From NCBI RefSeq assembly GCF_001976145.1, contig NZ_MOXD01000003.1, positions 186,001-250,000 on the forward strand: 64,000 bases of DNA. Direction: 5' to 3'. The first letter of the stretch is position 1; each line of letters starts with the position of its first letter. The position numbers and the translations under genes are program-made. The notes beneath the pieces are model-generated. The model saw nothing but the letters and a program-made list of their open reading frames with translations, was not told the origin of the DNA and did no database searches. This document shows positions 46,563 through 55,376 of the stretch, piece after piece. Origin of the DNA: Serratia oryzae. Lineage in GTDB: Bacteria; Pseudomonadota; Gammaproteobacteria; Enterobacterales; Enterobacteriaceae.

Positions 46563-47114
46563 ATGATGAATCAGAAATTCTCACCTAGTCAGATTTTATT
46601 TCACTGGCTTATTTTTATTCTTATCGTACTGACTTATGCAACCATGGAGTTAAAAGGGGTAGCGCCGAAAGGGAGTGATGCAAGAGAATGGATAAAAACG
46701 CTCCATTATACTTTGGGTGTCAGCGTTATGATATTGATGCTGGTTCGAATACTCCTGAAGGTTACACACAAAAACCCTGATATTATCCCGACGCCTCCGC
46801 GTTGGCAAATAACGCTATCAAAGGCTGTACACGGCATTCTCTACCTTATGTTTATCAGCCTTCCCCTCCTCGGGGGCCTGTCTCTTTACTATGGCAATGT
46901 CGAGTGGTCGTTTTTCTCTTACACCATGCCTGTAAGCTATGAACAGAATAGAAATCTACAGCATACGTTAAAAGAAATTCATGAGTTTATTGCCAGTGCA
47001 GGTTATTTTATTATAGGGTTCCACTCTTTAGCTGCCATATTTCATCATTACGTTATGCGTGATAATACGTTGATGAGGATGTTGCCGTGGAAAAATAATG
47101 ATAGTGGCTGTTAG
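46563..47114 (+). CDS. cybB: Cytochrome b561 (CybB family)
   Basis: The 183-residue protein has four membrane segments and His residues placed as heme ligands: SQILFHWLIF near 14, KTLHYTLGVSVM near 49, a helix with AVHGILYLMF, and GFHSLAAIFHHYVM near 152. CybB-type b561 proteins carry electrons at the inner membrane; an E. coli homologue has superoxide:ubiquinone oxidoreductase activity. The ATG follows AGAGG. The promoter region carries a perfect PmrA box and a Fur-like box, listed separately. Confidence 0.9.
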   Translation: MMNQKFSPSQILFHWLIFILIVLTYATMELKGVAPKGSDAREWIKTLHYTLGVSVMILMLVRILLKVTHKNPDIIPTPPRWQITLSKAVHGILYLMFISLPLLGGLSLYYGNVEWSFFSYTMPVSYEQNRNLQHTLKEIHEFIASAGYFIIGFHSLAAIFHHYVMRDNTLMRMLPWKNNDSGC

Positions 47115-47232
47115 GAAATATAGACATAAAAACGTCTGATTGAACAGAGTCTGTCTGAGTTGCCCGGCGGATACAGATATCAGTACTTAAATGTCTCGAC
47201 TAGCTAATAGCGTTATGCCTTTTCCCATATTT

Positions 47233-47643
47233 CTATTTCACTTTACTCTTTTTGCGATGACTTGCCGTCGCAAGTAAGCGCTGGAATGTCGGGCACTCGA
47301 GATGTGAGGGTGCCGGGCAATCGGCAACATGCCGCAACGCGTTTTTCAACACCGTAAGATTGCAGATCTGGCGTTCCAACTCATCCGCTCTGACATGCAG
47401 GCTCCCACGCGGCAGATCCGGCAATCCATCCTTGCCAAACATGCTGGCAATTTCAACCAGCGAAAAACCGGCAGACTTACCGAGGGCAATCAAGGAAAGC
47501 CGCAACAGGACGTCTGTCTTGAACTGCCGCCGCAGGCCGTTCCGCCCGACAGAAGCGATCAGGCCGATCTCTTCGTAATAGCGCAGTGTCGAAGGCGATA
47601 CGCCAGATTGCTGCGCCACCTCGCCGATATCCAGGATTTTCAT
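47233..47643 (-). CDS. MerR-family transcriptional regulator
   Basis: The 136-residue protein begins MKILDIGEVAQQSGVSPSTLRYYEEIGLI, the MerR winged helix-turn-helix (shown here only in part), with a dimerisation helix near 80-110. Three Cys residues lie at QICNL, ADCPAP and LECPTF; the last two resemble a ligand or metal site but not the SoxR iron-sulfur motif. The ATG at 47643 has GAGG seven bases upstream. It is divergent from an MFS exporter gene whose promoter carries a MerR-type operator, so it probably controls that gene and itself. Confidence 0.88.
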   Translation of the reverse strand: MKILDIGEVAQQSGVSPSTLRYYEEIGLIASVGRNGLRRQFKTDVLLRLSLIALGKSAGFSLVEIASMFGKDGLPDLPRGSLHVRADELERQICNLTVLKNALRHVADCPAPSHLECPTFQRLLATASHRKKSKVK

Positions 47644-47645
47644 GC

Positions 47646-47676
47646 TTGACCTCAAGTTGACTTGAACTTGTACGAT
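47646..47676 (+). promoter_or_regulatory. MerR-type 19-bp-spacer promoter of the MFS gene
   Basis: TTGACC (47646-47651) and TACGAT (47671-47676) are 19 bp apart, the lengthened spacing of MerR-activated promoters. The spacer begins with the dyad TCAAGT-TG-ACTTGA (47652-47665), similar to a SoxR box. The regulator's own ribosome site overlaps the left edge. Confidence 0.8.
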
Positions 47677-47714
47677 GCATTAACACGCAAATTCATGCAA
47701 GAGGAAAACAGTTC

Positions 47715-48929
47715 ATGAAACAAGACCCCGTTCCTGCTCCAACATCCGTCTGGCGAGATCAGCGGGCCATCGCTCTTTTGCTGGCGGCGAGCCTGACCGT
47801 TATGGCGAATGCAACGATCAGCCCTGCGCTGGCAGGGCTCGAGGCCGCCTTTTCAGACGCCCCCCATGCGGAAATACTGACACGCCTTCTGGTGCCCGCC
47901 CCCTCTCTTAGCGTGGTGCTCTGCGCCCCATTGGCAGGCATGTTCGCCGATCGCTTTGGGCGACGCAGAATGCTCTTGATCGGCGTTATTCTGTTCATCA
48001 TCACCGGCAGCGCCGGCCTCTACCTGCCGAGCCTGCCAGCGATTTTTGCCAGTCGCCTGGCCCTGGGGGTCGCCGTGGCACTCATCATGACAGCGGGAAC
48101 CGCCCTGATTGGCGACTACTTCACCGGCAACCAACGCAGTGACCTAGTGGGGCTACAGGTGTCGGCACGCAATTTCGGTGGTTTTCTGTTTATCTCACTG
48201 GCCGGGTACATGGCGGCGATCTCACCACGGTTGCCATTCGCCATCTACGGCTTGGCAGCCTTTTTCCTGCCGCTGATGTGGGTGGCGATTAGCGAACCCG
48301 TCAGATCGGCACCGCGTACCAAAATGCAGGGAAACAAGGGGCACCGGGCCTGGAAATGGCTCATTCTTACCCTGGCCCTTTTGCAAATGCTGACCAATAT
48401 GCTCTTCTTCGTCATACCGACACAGCTCCCGTTTTTCTTCAAGGTACAAGGCTATAACAGCGCCGTGATGACCGGTTCAGCCTTGGGGGCGTTGATGTTG
48501 ACAGGCGGTTGCACGGCTTTGCTCTATGCGCGAATGAAGCGCACGATCGGCTTCTACGGCAATTACAGCCTGGGCTATACCATGCTGGCCCTGGGATTTA
48601 TGCTCATCGGCTGTGGAGTGAAACCCTGGATAATCTTTGCGGGTGCCGCCGCTATCGGCGCAGGTTACGCCATGGTCTCGCCGAATTTCGTCGCCATTGC
48701 GCTCAACCTGGCCCCAGAACGGCATCGGGGCCTGGTAGGAGGCATGTTAACCACCTCAATCTTTCTTGGCCAGTTCCTTTCCCCTTGGCTCAGCACCCCA
48801 GCGATTGCTGCTTTCGGCTATAGCGAAACATTTTATGGTATCTCACTGCTTCTCGGGGTGCTGGCTTTGGCAACAGCGCTCGTCGGTGGGAGGGAATTAA
48901 TACGTCGCCTTCTGCCTGCCACGGGGTGA
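47715..48929 (+). CDS. MFS drug-type exporter
   Basis: The 404-residue inner-membrane protein has 12 predicted segments and the MFS loop motif GMFADRFGRRRML near 75. The absence of a long central insertion fits the 12-segment drug:proton antiporter type. It is driven by the MerR-type promoter shared with the divergent regulator, so its substrate is probably the compound that regulator senses. The substrate is unknown. Confidence 0.88.
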   Translation: MKQDPVPAPTSVWRDQRAIALLLAASLTVMANATISPALAGLEAAFSDAPHAEILTRLLVPAPSLSVVLCAPLAGMFADRFGRRRMLLIGVILFIITGSAGLYLPSLPAIFASRLALGVAVALIMTAGTALIGDYFTGNQRSDLVGLQVSARNFGGFLFISLAGYMAAISPRLPFAIYGLAAFFLPLMWVAISEPVRSAPRTKMQGNKGHRAWKWLILTLALLQMLTNMLFFVIPTQLPFFFKVQGYNSAVMTGSALGALMLTGGCTALLYARMKRTIGFYGNYSLGYTMLALGFMLIGCGVKPWIIFAGAAAIGAGYAMVSPNFVAIALNLAPERHRGLVGGMLTTSIFLGQFLSPWLSTPAIAAFGYSETFYGISLLLGVLALATALVGGRELIRRLLPATG

Positions 48930-49612
48930 TAGACGCTTTTTGTTGTGGGCTAAAATCAGGGCATCCGCAAGATGTCCTCAGACTGCTGACAAAGCCAGCT
49001 GCTTGCGGCACAAATCTGCCTGATACTGCGACCTCCCCCCTCTCCGCAACGAGCATTCGCGCTTGCCTTGAGCTTTTGCTCAACGGTAAGGGACAAAACG
49101 CCGCCATCTCAAGCGATGGAGTTACTCAGTATTTTTTTAAAATCAGAATGATAGAAGAAATATTCTTGCTGATTTTGCATTATTTGATCTCAATCAATTT
49201 TTCCAAGCCGAAACCTGGTTAAGTTGCAGCCGAAAATCCTTTCACTGACCGCTAACCCCGTATTTTTATCCATACCTTTACTAGGGTTATGCGTTTTTTT
49301 TCTATAAAAATCGTTTTTTAGTCATTTTTTACACCATATATTTTCTGACAAAAAATAACCTATCTCATTGTTTTCAAAAAAAACCCTCCTGTTACACATT
49401 CAAATAAAGCATCACGTGAAACAAAAAAATATCTCCTCAGCGATAAGAAAAGCTTTTATAGTCGCCGCATCAAAAGAACAGCGTATTTATTCAATGTGAG
49501 CAATATGAGCATGACGGCGTTTATATTCTTTCAACAGAAAGAATGTATACCTGCTAACCGTTTTAGTCAGTTACTCTATAACCAAGTTAGAAATCATCAG
49601 AAGCAAGAGATT
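48930..49612. other. Intergenic region after the MFS gene
   Basis: About 680 bp with no supportable gene. A 98-codon frame on the plus strand (48926-49222) lacks a ribosome site and shows no recognisable domain. The right half is AT-rich. Confidence 0.55.
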
Positions 49613-49741
49613 ACTATACTCTACATAATTTGAGTTGCATGTAGACGGCAAGCCCGAGTCGCCAGAGGCATAGATCACTATGTGGCTGGTGCGAGAGGGC
49701 GTAGCCAACACTCAGGCAACTTGAAGTATGACGAGTATAGT
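49613..49741. repeat. Palindromic intergenic repeat element (MITE-like), 129 bp
   Basis: Perfect 9-bp terminal inverted repeats (ACTATACTC and GAGTATAGT) bound the element. Inside them, AATTTGAGTTGC on the left and GCAACTTGAAGT on the right continue an imperfect inverted repeat. The pattern with a TTTGAGTTGC-type left end and CTTGAAGTATGACG right end resembles a family of intergenic palindromes I recall from Serratia and related genera. It has no coding capacity. Confidence 0.7.
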
Positions 49742-49867
49742 ATACAGCTATGGGAACCCTAACTGAGATTAATTGACCTCTACGGAAAGATTAAAAAACT
49801 CAACGATTCACAGAATAACCTCACTGACTCTAATACATAACCCGCTCGCCTCGCGCGGTTAAAATTT

Positions 49868-49887
49868 TTAATGGGAAAACCCATTAA
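49868..49887. promoter_or_regulatory. Inverted repeat upstream of the second fimbrial operon
   Basis: TTAATGGG and CCCATTAA flank AAAA, a perfect 8-4-8 dyad about 120 bp before the first pilin start. It could be an operator. The binding protein is unknown. Confidence 0.4.
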
Positions 49888-50007
49888 TAACAAGAATTGA
49901 TGGAATGTATGCCGTCAATTTTTATTAACGGTTTTATATTGCCAATATTAACAAGCAAATAAAACCAAACACGTTGTTATTAACATCATGATATGGATTT
50001 TTGTTTT

Positions 50008-50646
50008 ATGAAAAAGCACGTAATTACCGCAACTGCATTATCAACCCTGCTGCTGACCATGGCAAACGCTCACGCTAACGCCCCAACTGCAGAGCTGAAA
50101 GTTATCGGTGAACTGACCGTTCCAACCTGTACTGTGGCAGGCCCTGATGATGGCATCTATGACTTTGGCAAACTGTCTGCCACCATGATCAAGCCGGCGG
50201 CAACTACCGCGCTGACTCCGATGACCAAAACCTGGACGGTTACTTGCGATGCAGAAACCTACCTGAACTTTGCACCGGTAGATAACCGTGCGGCCTCATC
50301 CAGCGCGGTAGCTGCCACCAACTTTGGCATGGGGATGGTTAACAGTACCGGGAAAATCGGTTACTACACCGCACAAATGCAAAATGCCACCGTAGATGGC
50401 GTGGCTTCCAGCCTGTTTACTTCTGCCTCAGCCACCTTTACCCCGGCAGCTACGGCAAACATCACTACCGGTCAGCGTTCCGGTTGGGCTACAGCAACAG
50501 CCAACACCCAAAAAAGCGGTAAGATCTTCGTTACTGACATCACCGTTAGCCCAGTACTGGCAAGCTCTGCCACTATGAACGGCCCGATTACTGATGACAC
50601 CACTATCGACGGTTCGATGACGCTGAACTTTGCCTACGGCATCTAA
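50008..50646 (+). CDS. DUF1120-type fimbrial subunit (first copy)
   Basis: The 212-residue protein has a signal peptide ending NAHANA and a pilin-like fold: TAELKVIGELTVPTCTVAGP, GIYDFGKLS, a second Cys at WTVTCDAE, GKIGYYTAQMQNATVDG and a final SMTLNFAYG strand. The segment pattern fits DUF1120 proteins, which I recall in chaperone-usher loci, and its neighbours are an usher and a chaperone. The ATG at 50008 is chosen because the signal peptide then starts MKKH, as in the paralogue. A stable hairpin follows, suggesting it is the most abundant subunit. Confidence 0.82.
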   Translation: MKKHVITATALSTLLLTMANAHANAPTAELKVIGELTVPTCTVAGPDDGIYDFGKLSATMIKPAATTALTPMTKTWTVTCDAETYLNFAPVDNRAASSSAVAATNFGMGMVNSTGKIGYYTAQMQNATVDGVASSLFTSASATFTPAATANITTGQRSGWATATANTQKSGKIFVTDITVSPVLASSATMNGPITDDTTIDGSMTLNFAYGI

Positions 50647-50656
50647 TCCAGACAGA

Positions 50657-50679
50657 GTTGCCCGCCCATGGCGGGCAAC
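50657..50679 (+). other. Intercistronic hairpin after the first DUF1120 gene
   Basis: GTTGCCCGCC pairs perfectly with GGCGGGCAAC across a 3-nt loop, ten bases after the stop, without a T-run. It may stabilise or partly terminate the upstream message. Confidence 0.7.
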
Positions 50680-50723
50680 GACCTGAACTATCAGCACTCA
50701 ATTGACTTGGATTTTATTTTGTT

Positions 50724-51380
50724 ATGAAAAAACACCTTATTGCCCTCGCCATGCTGCCATCTGTCATGCTGACAGTGGCGAATGCTCAGGCTGCAGAAAC
50801 TACGGCAGAACTCAAGGTTCAAGGGAGTATTGATATTCCCACCTGCACCGTTGCCGCACCTGATAACGGCGTTTATGACCTGGGTAAACTGTCTTCTTCC
50901 CTGGTGTCAGCCAGTGCCACAACGTCGTTGGCATCAATGACCAAAACCTGGAGTGTGACCTGCGACTCACAGACCTATCTCAGCATCACTTCAACTGATA
51001 ACCGGGCAGCAACGGCCAGCCAAACTGCGCCAAACCTCACCAACTTTGGGTTGGGTTATATCAACGGAACGGGCAAGATCGGTTATTATACCGTTTCAAT
51101 GCGTAATGGCTTTGTTGACGGCGTCGCTAGATCGATATATTACGGCGCAAAAGGTTCTTCAACATTAACCGCTGCGCCAGCAGGTATCGGTTATTTCCTT
51201 GGTTCCACTAACCGTTATGGCTGGTCCGATACTAATGCTGTTCCTGTCGCCGGGCGAGTATTTACCGCCGATATGCGTATTATCCCGGTATTAGCCAGCA
51301 CGGCTACCATGAACGGCCCGGTAACGGATAGTTCCATGATTGACGGCTCAATGACGATAAACTTTTCCTTCGCCATTTAA
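50724..51380 (+). CDS. DUF1120-type fimbrial subunit (second copy)
   Basis: The 218-residue protein is a diverged paralogue of the preceding one: signal peptide ending NAQA, TAELKVQGSIDIPTCTVAAP, GVYDLGKLSSSLV, WSVTCDSQTYLS, GKIGYYTVSMRNGFVDG and SMTINFSFAI. Both share matched Cys positions and the MxGPxTD-x-IDGSMT ending. It may be a minor or tip subunit. Similar upstream sequence (GGATTTTATTTTGTT before ATG) suggests tandem gene duplication including the ribosome site. Confidence 0.82.
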   Translation: MKKHLIALAMLPSVMLTVANAQAAETTAELKVQGSIDIPTCTVAAPDNGVYDLGKLSSSLVSASATTSLASMTKTWSVTCDSQTYLSITSTDNRAATASQTAPNLTNFGLGYINGTGKIGYYTVSMRNGFVDGVARSIYYGAKGSSTLTAAPAGIGYFLGSTNRYGWSDTNAVPVAGRVFTADMRIIPVLASTATMNGPVTDSSMIDGSMTINFSFAI

Positions 51381-51404
51381 TCATCGGTTTACGAATTAAT
51401 TTTT

Positions 51405-51426
51405 CGGGCACAGCATTCTGTGCCCG
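51405..51426 (+). other. Intercistronic hairpin after the second DUF1120 gene
   Basis: CGGGCACAG pairs with CTGTGCCCG across a 4-nt loop, before the usher gene, without a T-run. Confidence 0.65.
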
Positions 51427-51489
51427 CTATTTATTCCCCATCTTATTTTATCACTTTATCTGACGGTAATGGTTTACTGGAGCACCAGA

Positions 51490-53865
51490 ATGACAACGTT
51501 GCGTGTCTCGTTTTATTCGTTAATATCAGCATGTCTATTATTGCCCGCTATTAGTAAAGCTGCGAATGAAAAGAGCCCGGAATTTGATCTTAAAACATTA
51601 GCCGCTCTCGGCTATACGGCCGATGTTGCCGAATTCTTTGGTAAAGAAGCCCGTTTCCTTCCCGGCGTTAATACCGTCAATATTCAGATCAATGCAGCTC
51701 GCTCCTATACCGTCGATGCGCGTTTTAACGCTGACGGACAACTTTGCGTTGATAATGCGCTGTTGGTTGCCCTGAAACTTCGCCAGCCCAAGCTCGCCTC
51801 AGAATGTGAAGAACTGAGCACACTATGGCCTACTGCTCTGGTCAGAACCTACCCTGGGCAGTTCCGTCTGGAGTTGATGCTGCCCGAAGAAGCTTTTGAT
51901 CCTGAACAGGGCGATTTTCAGTACGGTGGGCACGCTCTGCTGCTCAACTATAACCTGTTCGGTCAGCAAATTTCTGGTAACAACGCCGACCTGCGCTTTT
52001 TCCAGGGGCTATTTGAGCCTGGCGTCAACCTCAGTAACTGGGTAGTGCGCAACCGCAGCAGCGTCTCCAGCGGCCTGGGCAATAGCCGTTACACCTCCGA
52101 GGAAACCTCAGCCTTACGTGCTGTGGAATCGCTCAAATCAGTATTGCAACTCGGTCAGTTCGGCAGCAATAGTGACTCCTTCTCTGGTCTGCCACTATTC
52201 GGCGCACAACTCTATTCCGACAGCGCACAGTTCAGTGCATCACAATTGATTGTGCCGATTAAAGGCGTCGCAAATACCAACGCCACCGTCGAAATCCGCC
52301 AGCGTGGACGCACCATTTACCGTACCGTCGTCGCTCCAGGGCCGTTCTCGCTGAGTAACATCAGCAACTTTTCCAATGGCATCCCGGCAGACGTCGAGAT
52401 CATCGAAGAAGATGGCCGCAGGCAGCGTTTCTCTGTAACCAATGCGTTGGACATCAATGCCTATCAGGAAGCCAGCAGCTACCAACTGGGGCTCGGGCGT
52501 TATCGCAACCCTAACGCGACGGCAGATATGCCCGCGGATGCCCCACTTTTGCTTACGGGTGAACTGGCTTTCAGCCCCGCCAGCCGCCAGCGGGCGACAA
52601 CCGGTGGGTTGCTGTCGTCTGAATACCAAAACCTGGTGATGAAAAGCAGCTACGCTGGAACGGAACGCGGCTGGGTGGGTGGCGGGGTCGGCTATGCCCG
52701 GGGTAAAGACAACCGGCAAGGTTATCAGTTGGATCTGCAGGCTCAAGCCCATTTGGGGGTAAATGTCTCTACCTCCCTGTCCACACTTTACCGTTCAGAG
52801 GATTATCTGACCGCGGATGACGCACTCAGTGGCTTCGCCTATCGTCAGGATCCTGCCGCCCAGTCATTGCGTAATGCCACCAGTGCTGCCATTACCTGGG
52901 CACATCCACGCTGGGGGGCGTTCTCCTATGTGGCTTCGCATAATCAGTATTATCGCAATGGCGACAGTGATATTGCCCATACGCTATCCAGCAGCCAGCG
53001 TTGGGGCAATGCGACTTTGAGCCTCAGTTTGCAATCCTCCGCTTTCGGCCAGTCGGCGTATGCCAGCCTGTCGTTGCCACTGGGCCAGGGGACACTGAAC
53101 AGTCGGATACAGCAAGTGGATAATACCCTGTCTATGGGCTCCACCTATCAAGGCCGCTGGGGGGAAAACCGTGGCTATTCGGTGGGTGTAACAGGTTCAG
53201 AAAATCAGCAACGCGTCAGCGGTAGTGCTAACTTGCGTACGCCTTACGCTCAATTAGCCACCGGGGTATCACAGTCGTCTAACCAGAGCCGCTCCGTTTC
53301 GCTGTCAGCCAGTGGTGCCATGGCCTACGCCAACGGCAACGTGGCGACATCGCCACAAGCGATAGGAGATACGTTTGCGATTGTCGACATTCCCAAGCAG
53401 GGCAATCTGCGCGTGCAGGCTCCTGGCAGCGGTGCGACCCTGACCAATCGCTCCGGCAAGGCCATTCTGCCTGCGCTGCAACCTTATACGACAGCAACCG
53501 CGCAGATTGATACCAAAACATTGCCACTGAATATCAGGCTGAACAGCACGACCGCCGATTTTGCACTGGCGCGCGGTTCGGTTGCCAGCAAGAGCTTTAC
53601 GGTAACCGAAACCCGCCAGTTGCTGCTGACCATCCGCGATACCACGGGGACTGCGCTCCCCGTTGGCGCAACGGTATTGAACGGCAACGGCAAATTTATG
53701 GGCACCGTGATCGGCGATGGGAACGTGATGCTGACCAATGACGATATCGGCCAACCGTTGCGCGTCAAAGCAATGAATCAGAGTGAATGCCTGGTCGATT
53801 ATCAAGCACCAACCCAGTTCGACGCCAACGCGTTATACGAAGTCTCTGAAGCGATTTGTCGCTAA
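51490..53865 (+). CDS. Fimbrial outer-membrane usher (second operon)
   Basis: The 791-residue protein has a signal peptide ending ISKA, a PapC_N region (FDLKTLAALGY, FLPGVNTVNIQIN, CVDNALL), the barrel with GLPLFGAQLYSDSAQFSASQ, a plug-like TVEIRQRGRTIYRTVVAPGP, and a C-terminal domain with a Cys pair (NQSECLVDY and EAICR). It is shorter than the 866-residue usher of the first operon and clearly from another clade. The ATG at 51490 has a GGAG site eight bases upstream. Confidence 0.92.
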   Translation: MTTLRVSFYSLISACLLLPAISKAANEKSPEFDLKTLAALGYTADVAEFFGKEARFLPGVNTVNIQINAARSYTVDARFNADGQLCVDNALLVALKLRQPKLASECEELSTLWPTALVRTYPGQFRLELMLPEEAFDPEQGDFQYGGHALLLNYNLFGQQISGNNADLRFFQGLFEPGVNLSNWVVRNRSSVSSGLGNSRYTSEETSALRAVESLKSVLQLGQFGSNSDSFSGLPLFGAQLYSDSAQFSASQLIVPIKGVANTNATVEIRQRGRTIYRTVVAPGPFSLSNISNFSNGIPADVEIIEEDGRRQRFSVTNALDINAYQEASSYQLGLGRYRNPNATADMPADAPLLLTGELAFSPASRQRATTGGLLSSEYQNLVMKSSYAGTERGWVGGGVGYARGKDNRQGYQLDLQAQAHLGVNVSTSLSTLYRSEDYLTADDALSGFAYRQDPAAQSLRNATSAAITWAHPRWGAFSYVASHNQYYRNGDSDIAHTLSSSQRWGNATLSLSLQSSAFGQSAYASLSLPLGQGTLNSRIQQVDNTLSMGSTYQGRWGENRGYSVGVTGSENQQRVSGSANLRTPYAQLATGVSQSSNQSRSVSLSASGAMAYANGNVATSPQAIGDTFAIVDIPKQGNLRVQAPGSGATLTNRSGKAILPALQPYTTATAQIDTKTLPLNIRLNSTTADFALARGSVASKSFTVTETRQLLLTIRDTTGTALPVGATVLNGNGKFMGTVIGDGNVMLTNDDIGQPLRVKAMNQSECLVDYQAPTQFDANALYEVSEAICR

Positions 53866-53942
53866 TTATTCACGTCCCTGTTTTTCTTATTATCAGGGAT
53901 TACACTTAAAACGAGTTTTGTTTACACATCGTGAGGTTTACT

Positions 53943-54656
53943 ATGTCTATAACGAGCAGAAAAAATGCACACCCTCCGCTCCTGTTATCCATCCTGCTCG
54001 GGCTGGGACTGTTGGTTTCACTGCTGATGGTTACTCCTGCACAAGCTTCATTCAAGCTGGAAAGCACCGGCATTATCCTCAATGAAAGCGAAGGCCGAGT
54101 CAGCTTCAACATTCAGAATACCTCTTCAGCGCCATTGTTACTGGTGACCAAGCTGATTGATCTGGATGGCGGTAACCTCAGCAAACAGATCCTGATTTCG
54201 CCGCCGATCACCCGTATCGATGCCGATCAAAGCCAGCAAGTCAATTTTGTGCTGAAAAAAGGGGCGCCACTGACCCATGAGGTGCTGTTGAAAGCCTCGT
54301 TTGAGGGGGTCAGCCAGGCGGTAGATAACAGCGCCAAAATGCCTATCCGCCAGGATATCGGATTTATCGTGCAGCCGAGTTCTGTTGCTCAGACCAAAAC
54401 CCCTTGGGAAGACCTGAAGTTCAGTGTTGAAGGGCAACAACTGGTGATAACCAACCCAGGCAAGCATGTTATCCGCTTAGCGCCACAGCTCACCTTATTG
54501 CCTGGGAATAAGATCGTTCCACTGGAGAATTACTATCTGCTGGCAGGCGAGACCAAACGGCTTGCCATTAGCGGCAACCCGACCTCGATCATTCTCACGC
54601 CGTTGAGCCGCTATGGTTTTAAACTACCCGAGGTTACACTGCCGGTCAGTAAGTAG
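53943..54656 (+). CDS. Periplasmic fimbrial chaperone (second operon)
   Basis: The 237-residue protein has a long leader ending TPAQA and the two-domain chaperone fold: FKLESTGIILNESEGRVSFNI, ISPPITRIDADQSQQVNFVL and DIGFIVQPSS. It lacks the usual RESVFxxN-type motif of FimC-like chaperones, consistent with partnering unusual DUF1120 pilins. The ATG at 53943 has GAGG seven bases upstream. It closes the operon and is followed by a strong terminator. No adhesin gene is present. Confidence 0.88.
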   Translation: MSITSRKNAHPPLLLSILLGLGLLVSLLMVTPAQASFKLESTGIILNESEGRVSFNIQNTSSAPLLLVTKLIDLDGGNLSKQILISPPITRIDADQSQQVNFVLKKGAPLTHEVLLKASFEGVSQAVDNSAKMPIRQDIGFIVQPSSVAQTKTPWEDLKFSVEGQQLVITNPGKHVIRLAPQLTLLPGNKIVPLENYYLLAGETKRLAISGNPTSIILTPLSRYGFKLPEVTLPVSK

Positions 54657-54681
54657 CTTATACGTCTGAATTTGTACATCA

Positions 54682-54716
54682 GCCAATGCACCCAGCCAAG
54701 GTGCATTGGCATTTTG
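54682..54716 (+). terminator. Terminator of the second fimbrial operon
   Basis: A perfect 11-bp stem (GCCAATGCACC with GGTGCATTGGC, 7-nt loop) is followed by ATTTTGG, 26 bases after the chaperone stop. Confidence 0.8.
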
Positions 54717-54723
54717 GCCAATC

Positions 54724-55167
54724 TTAATTAGGTAGTTTGTTATAAGGGCTATCTATCAAATAAACCCATTTACCCTGCGCGTTTTTACGAAATACCTCAC
54801 TGGCAAACCACTCTTCGTGCACCTTTCCATTAATGTCGATCAGCTGCCAGCGGCCGCTTCTTAAAATGATATCGCCATTCTGTACGGTAGTGGATGAATC
54901 AGGAACGCTCCGGACACGCCTATTTTTATCCGCCAGTATCTCGCGAAATCCTTCTTTGACCTCAGTTCGTCCTTTAGCCAGAGAACCGTCCTGCTTAACC
55001 AGAATGCCTTCTTCATCAAAAAACTGTGCGATACCTTCTACATCCCGTGCCGCCATGGCTTGGCCAAAACCGCTACGAGTGCTATTCAGCTCTTCTACGG
55101 CATGGGCACTCCCCATGACTGTAAACAAGAGCATAACAATGACTTTTTTGTAGCCGACTGTAAGCAT
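54724..55167 (-). CDS. Exported NTF2-like (SnoaL/DUF4440-type) protein
   Basis: The 147-residue precursor has a signal peptide (MLLFTVMGSAHA) and a cone-shaped NTF2-like fold: FGQAMAARDVEGIAQFFDEEG, LAKGRTEVKEGFREILADK and GRWQLIDINGKVHEEWFASEVFRK in parts. Such proteins often have ligand-binding or unknown roles; no catalytic motif can be assigned. The ATG at 55167 has GAGG eight bases upstream. It is convergent with the fimbrial chaperone and appears monocistronic. Confidence 0.75.
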   Translation of the reverse strand: MLTVGYKKVIVMLLFTVMGSAHAVEELNSTRSGFGQAMAARDVEGIAQFFDEEGILVKQDGSLAKGRTEVKEGFREILADKNRRVRSVPDSSTTVQNGDIILRSGRWQLIDINGKVHEEWFASEVFRKNAQGKWVYLIDSPYNKLPN

Positions 55168-55321
55168 GGTGCATACCTCATAATGGGGAAATCGAAGCCG
55201 TTAAGGTAACACCTTGTTAGATATATAAAAATAACGAATAGAGGTTAAATAGTAGGCGTAGGTTCTCGTTACCCTCATAACCACCTGCTTATCGGCTTGA
55301 TAAAAACCACGCCTTAGGCAT

Positions 55322-55349
55322 AAAAAAGCCCGATAAACATCTACCGGGC
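55322..55349 (-). terminator. Terminator of the MCE transport operon
   Basis: An 8-bp stem (GCCCGGTA with TATCGGGC on the minus strand, one G-T pair, 6-nt loop) is followed by six T, 27 bases after the lipoprotein stop. Confidence 0.88.
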
Positions 55350-55376
55350 ATTTTATTCGAACCGCTTTATAAACCG

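Noticed and set aside
48926..49222. 98-codon plus-strand frame after the MFS gene
   Set aside because: No ribosome site, no recognisable domain, low-complexity AT-rich end.
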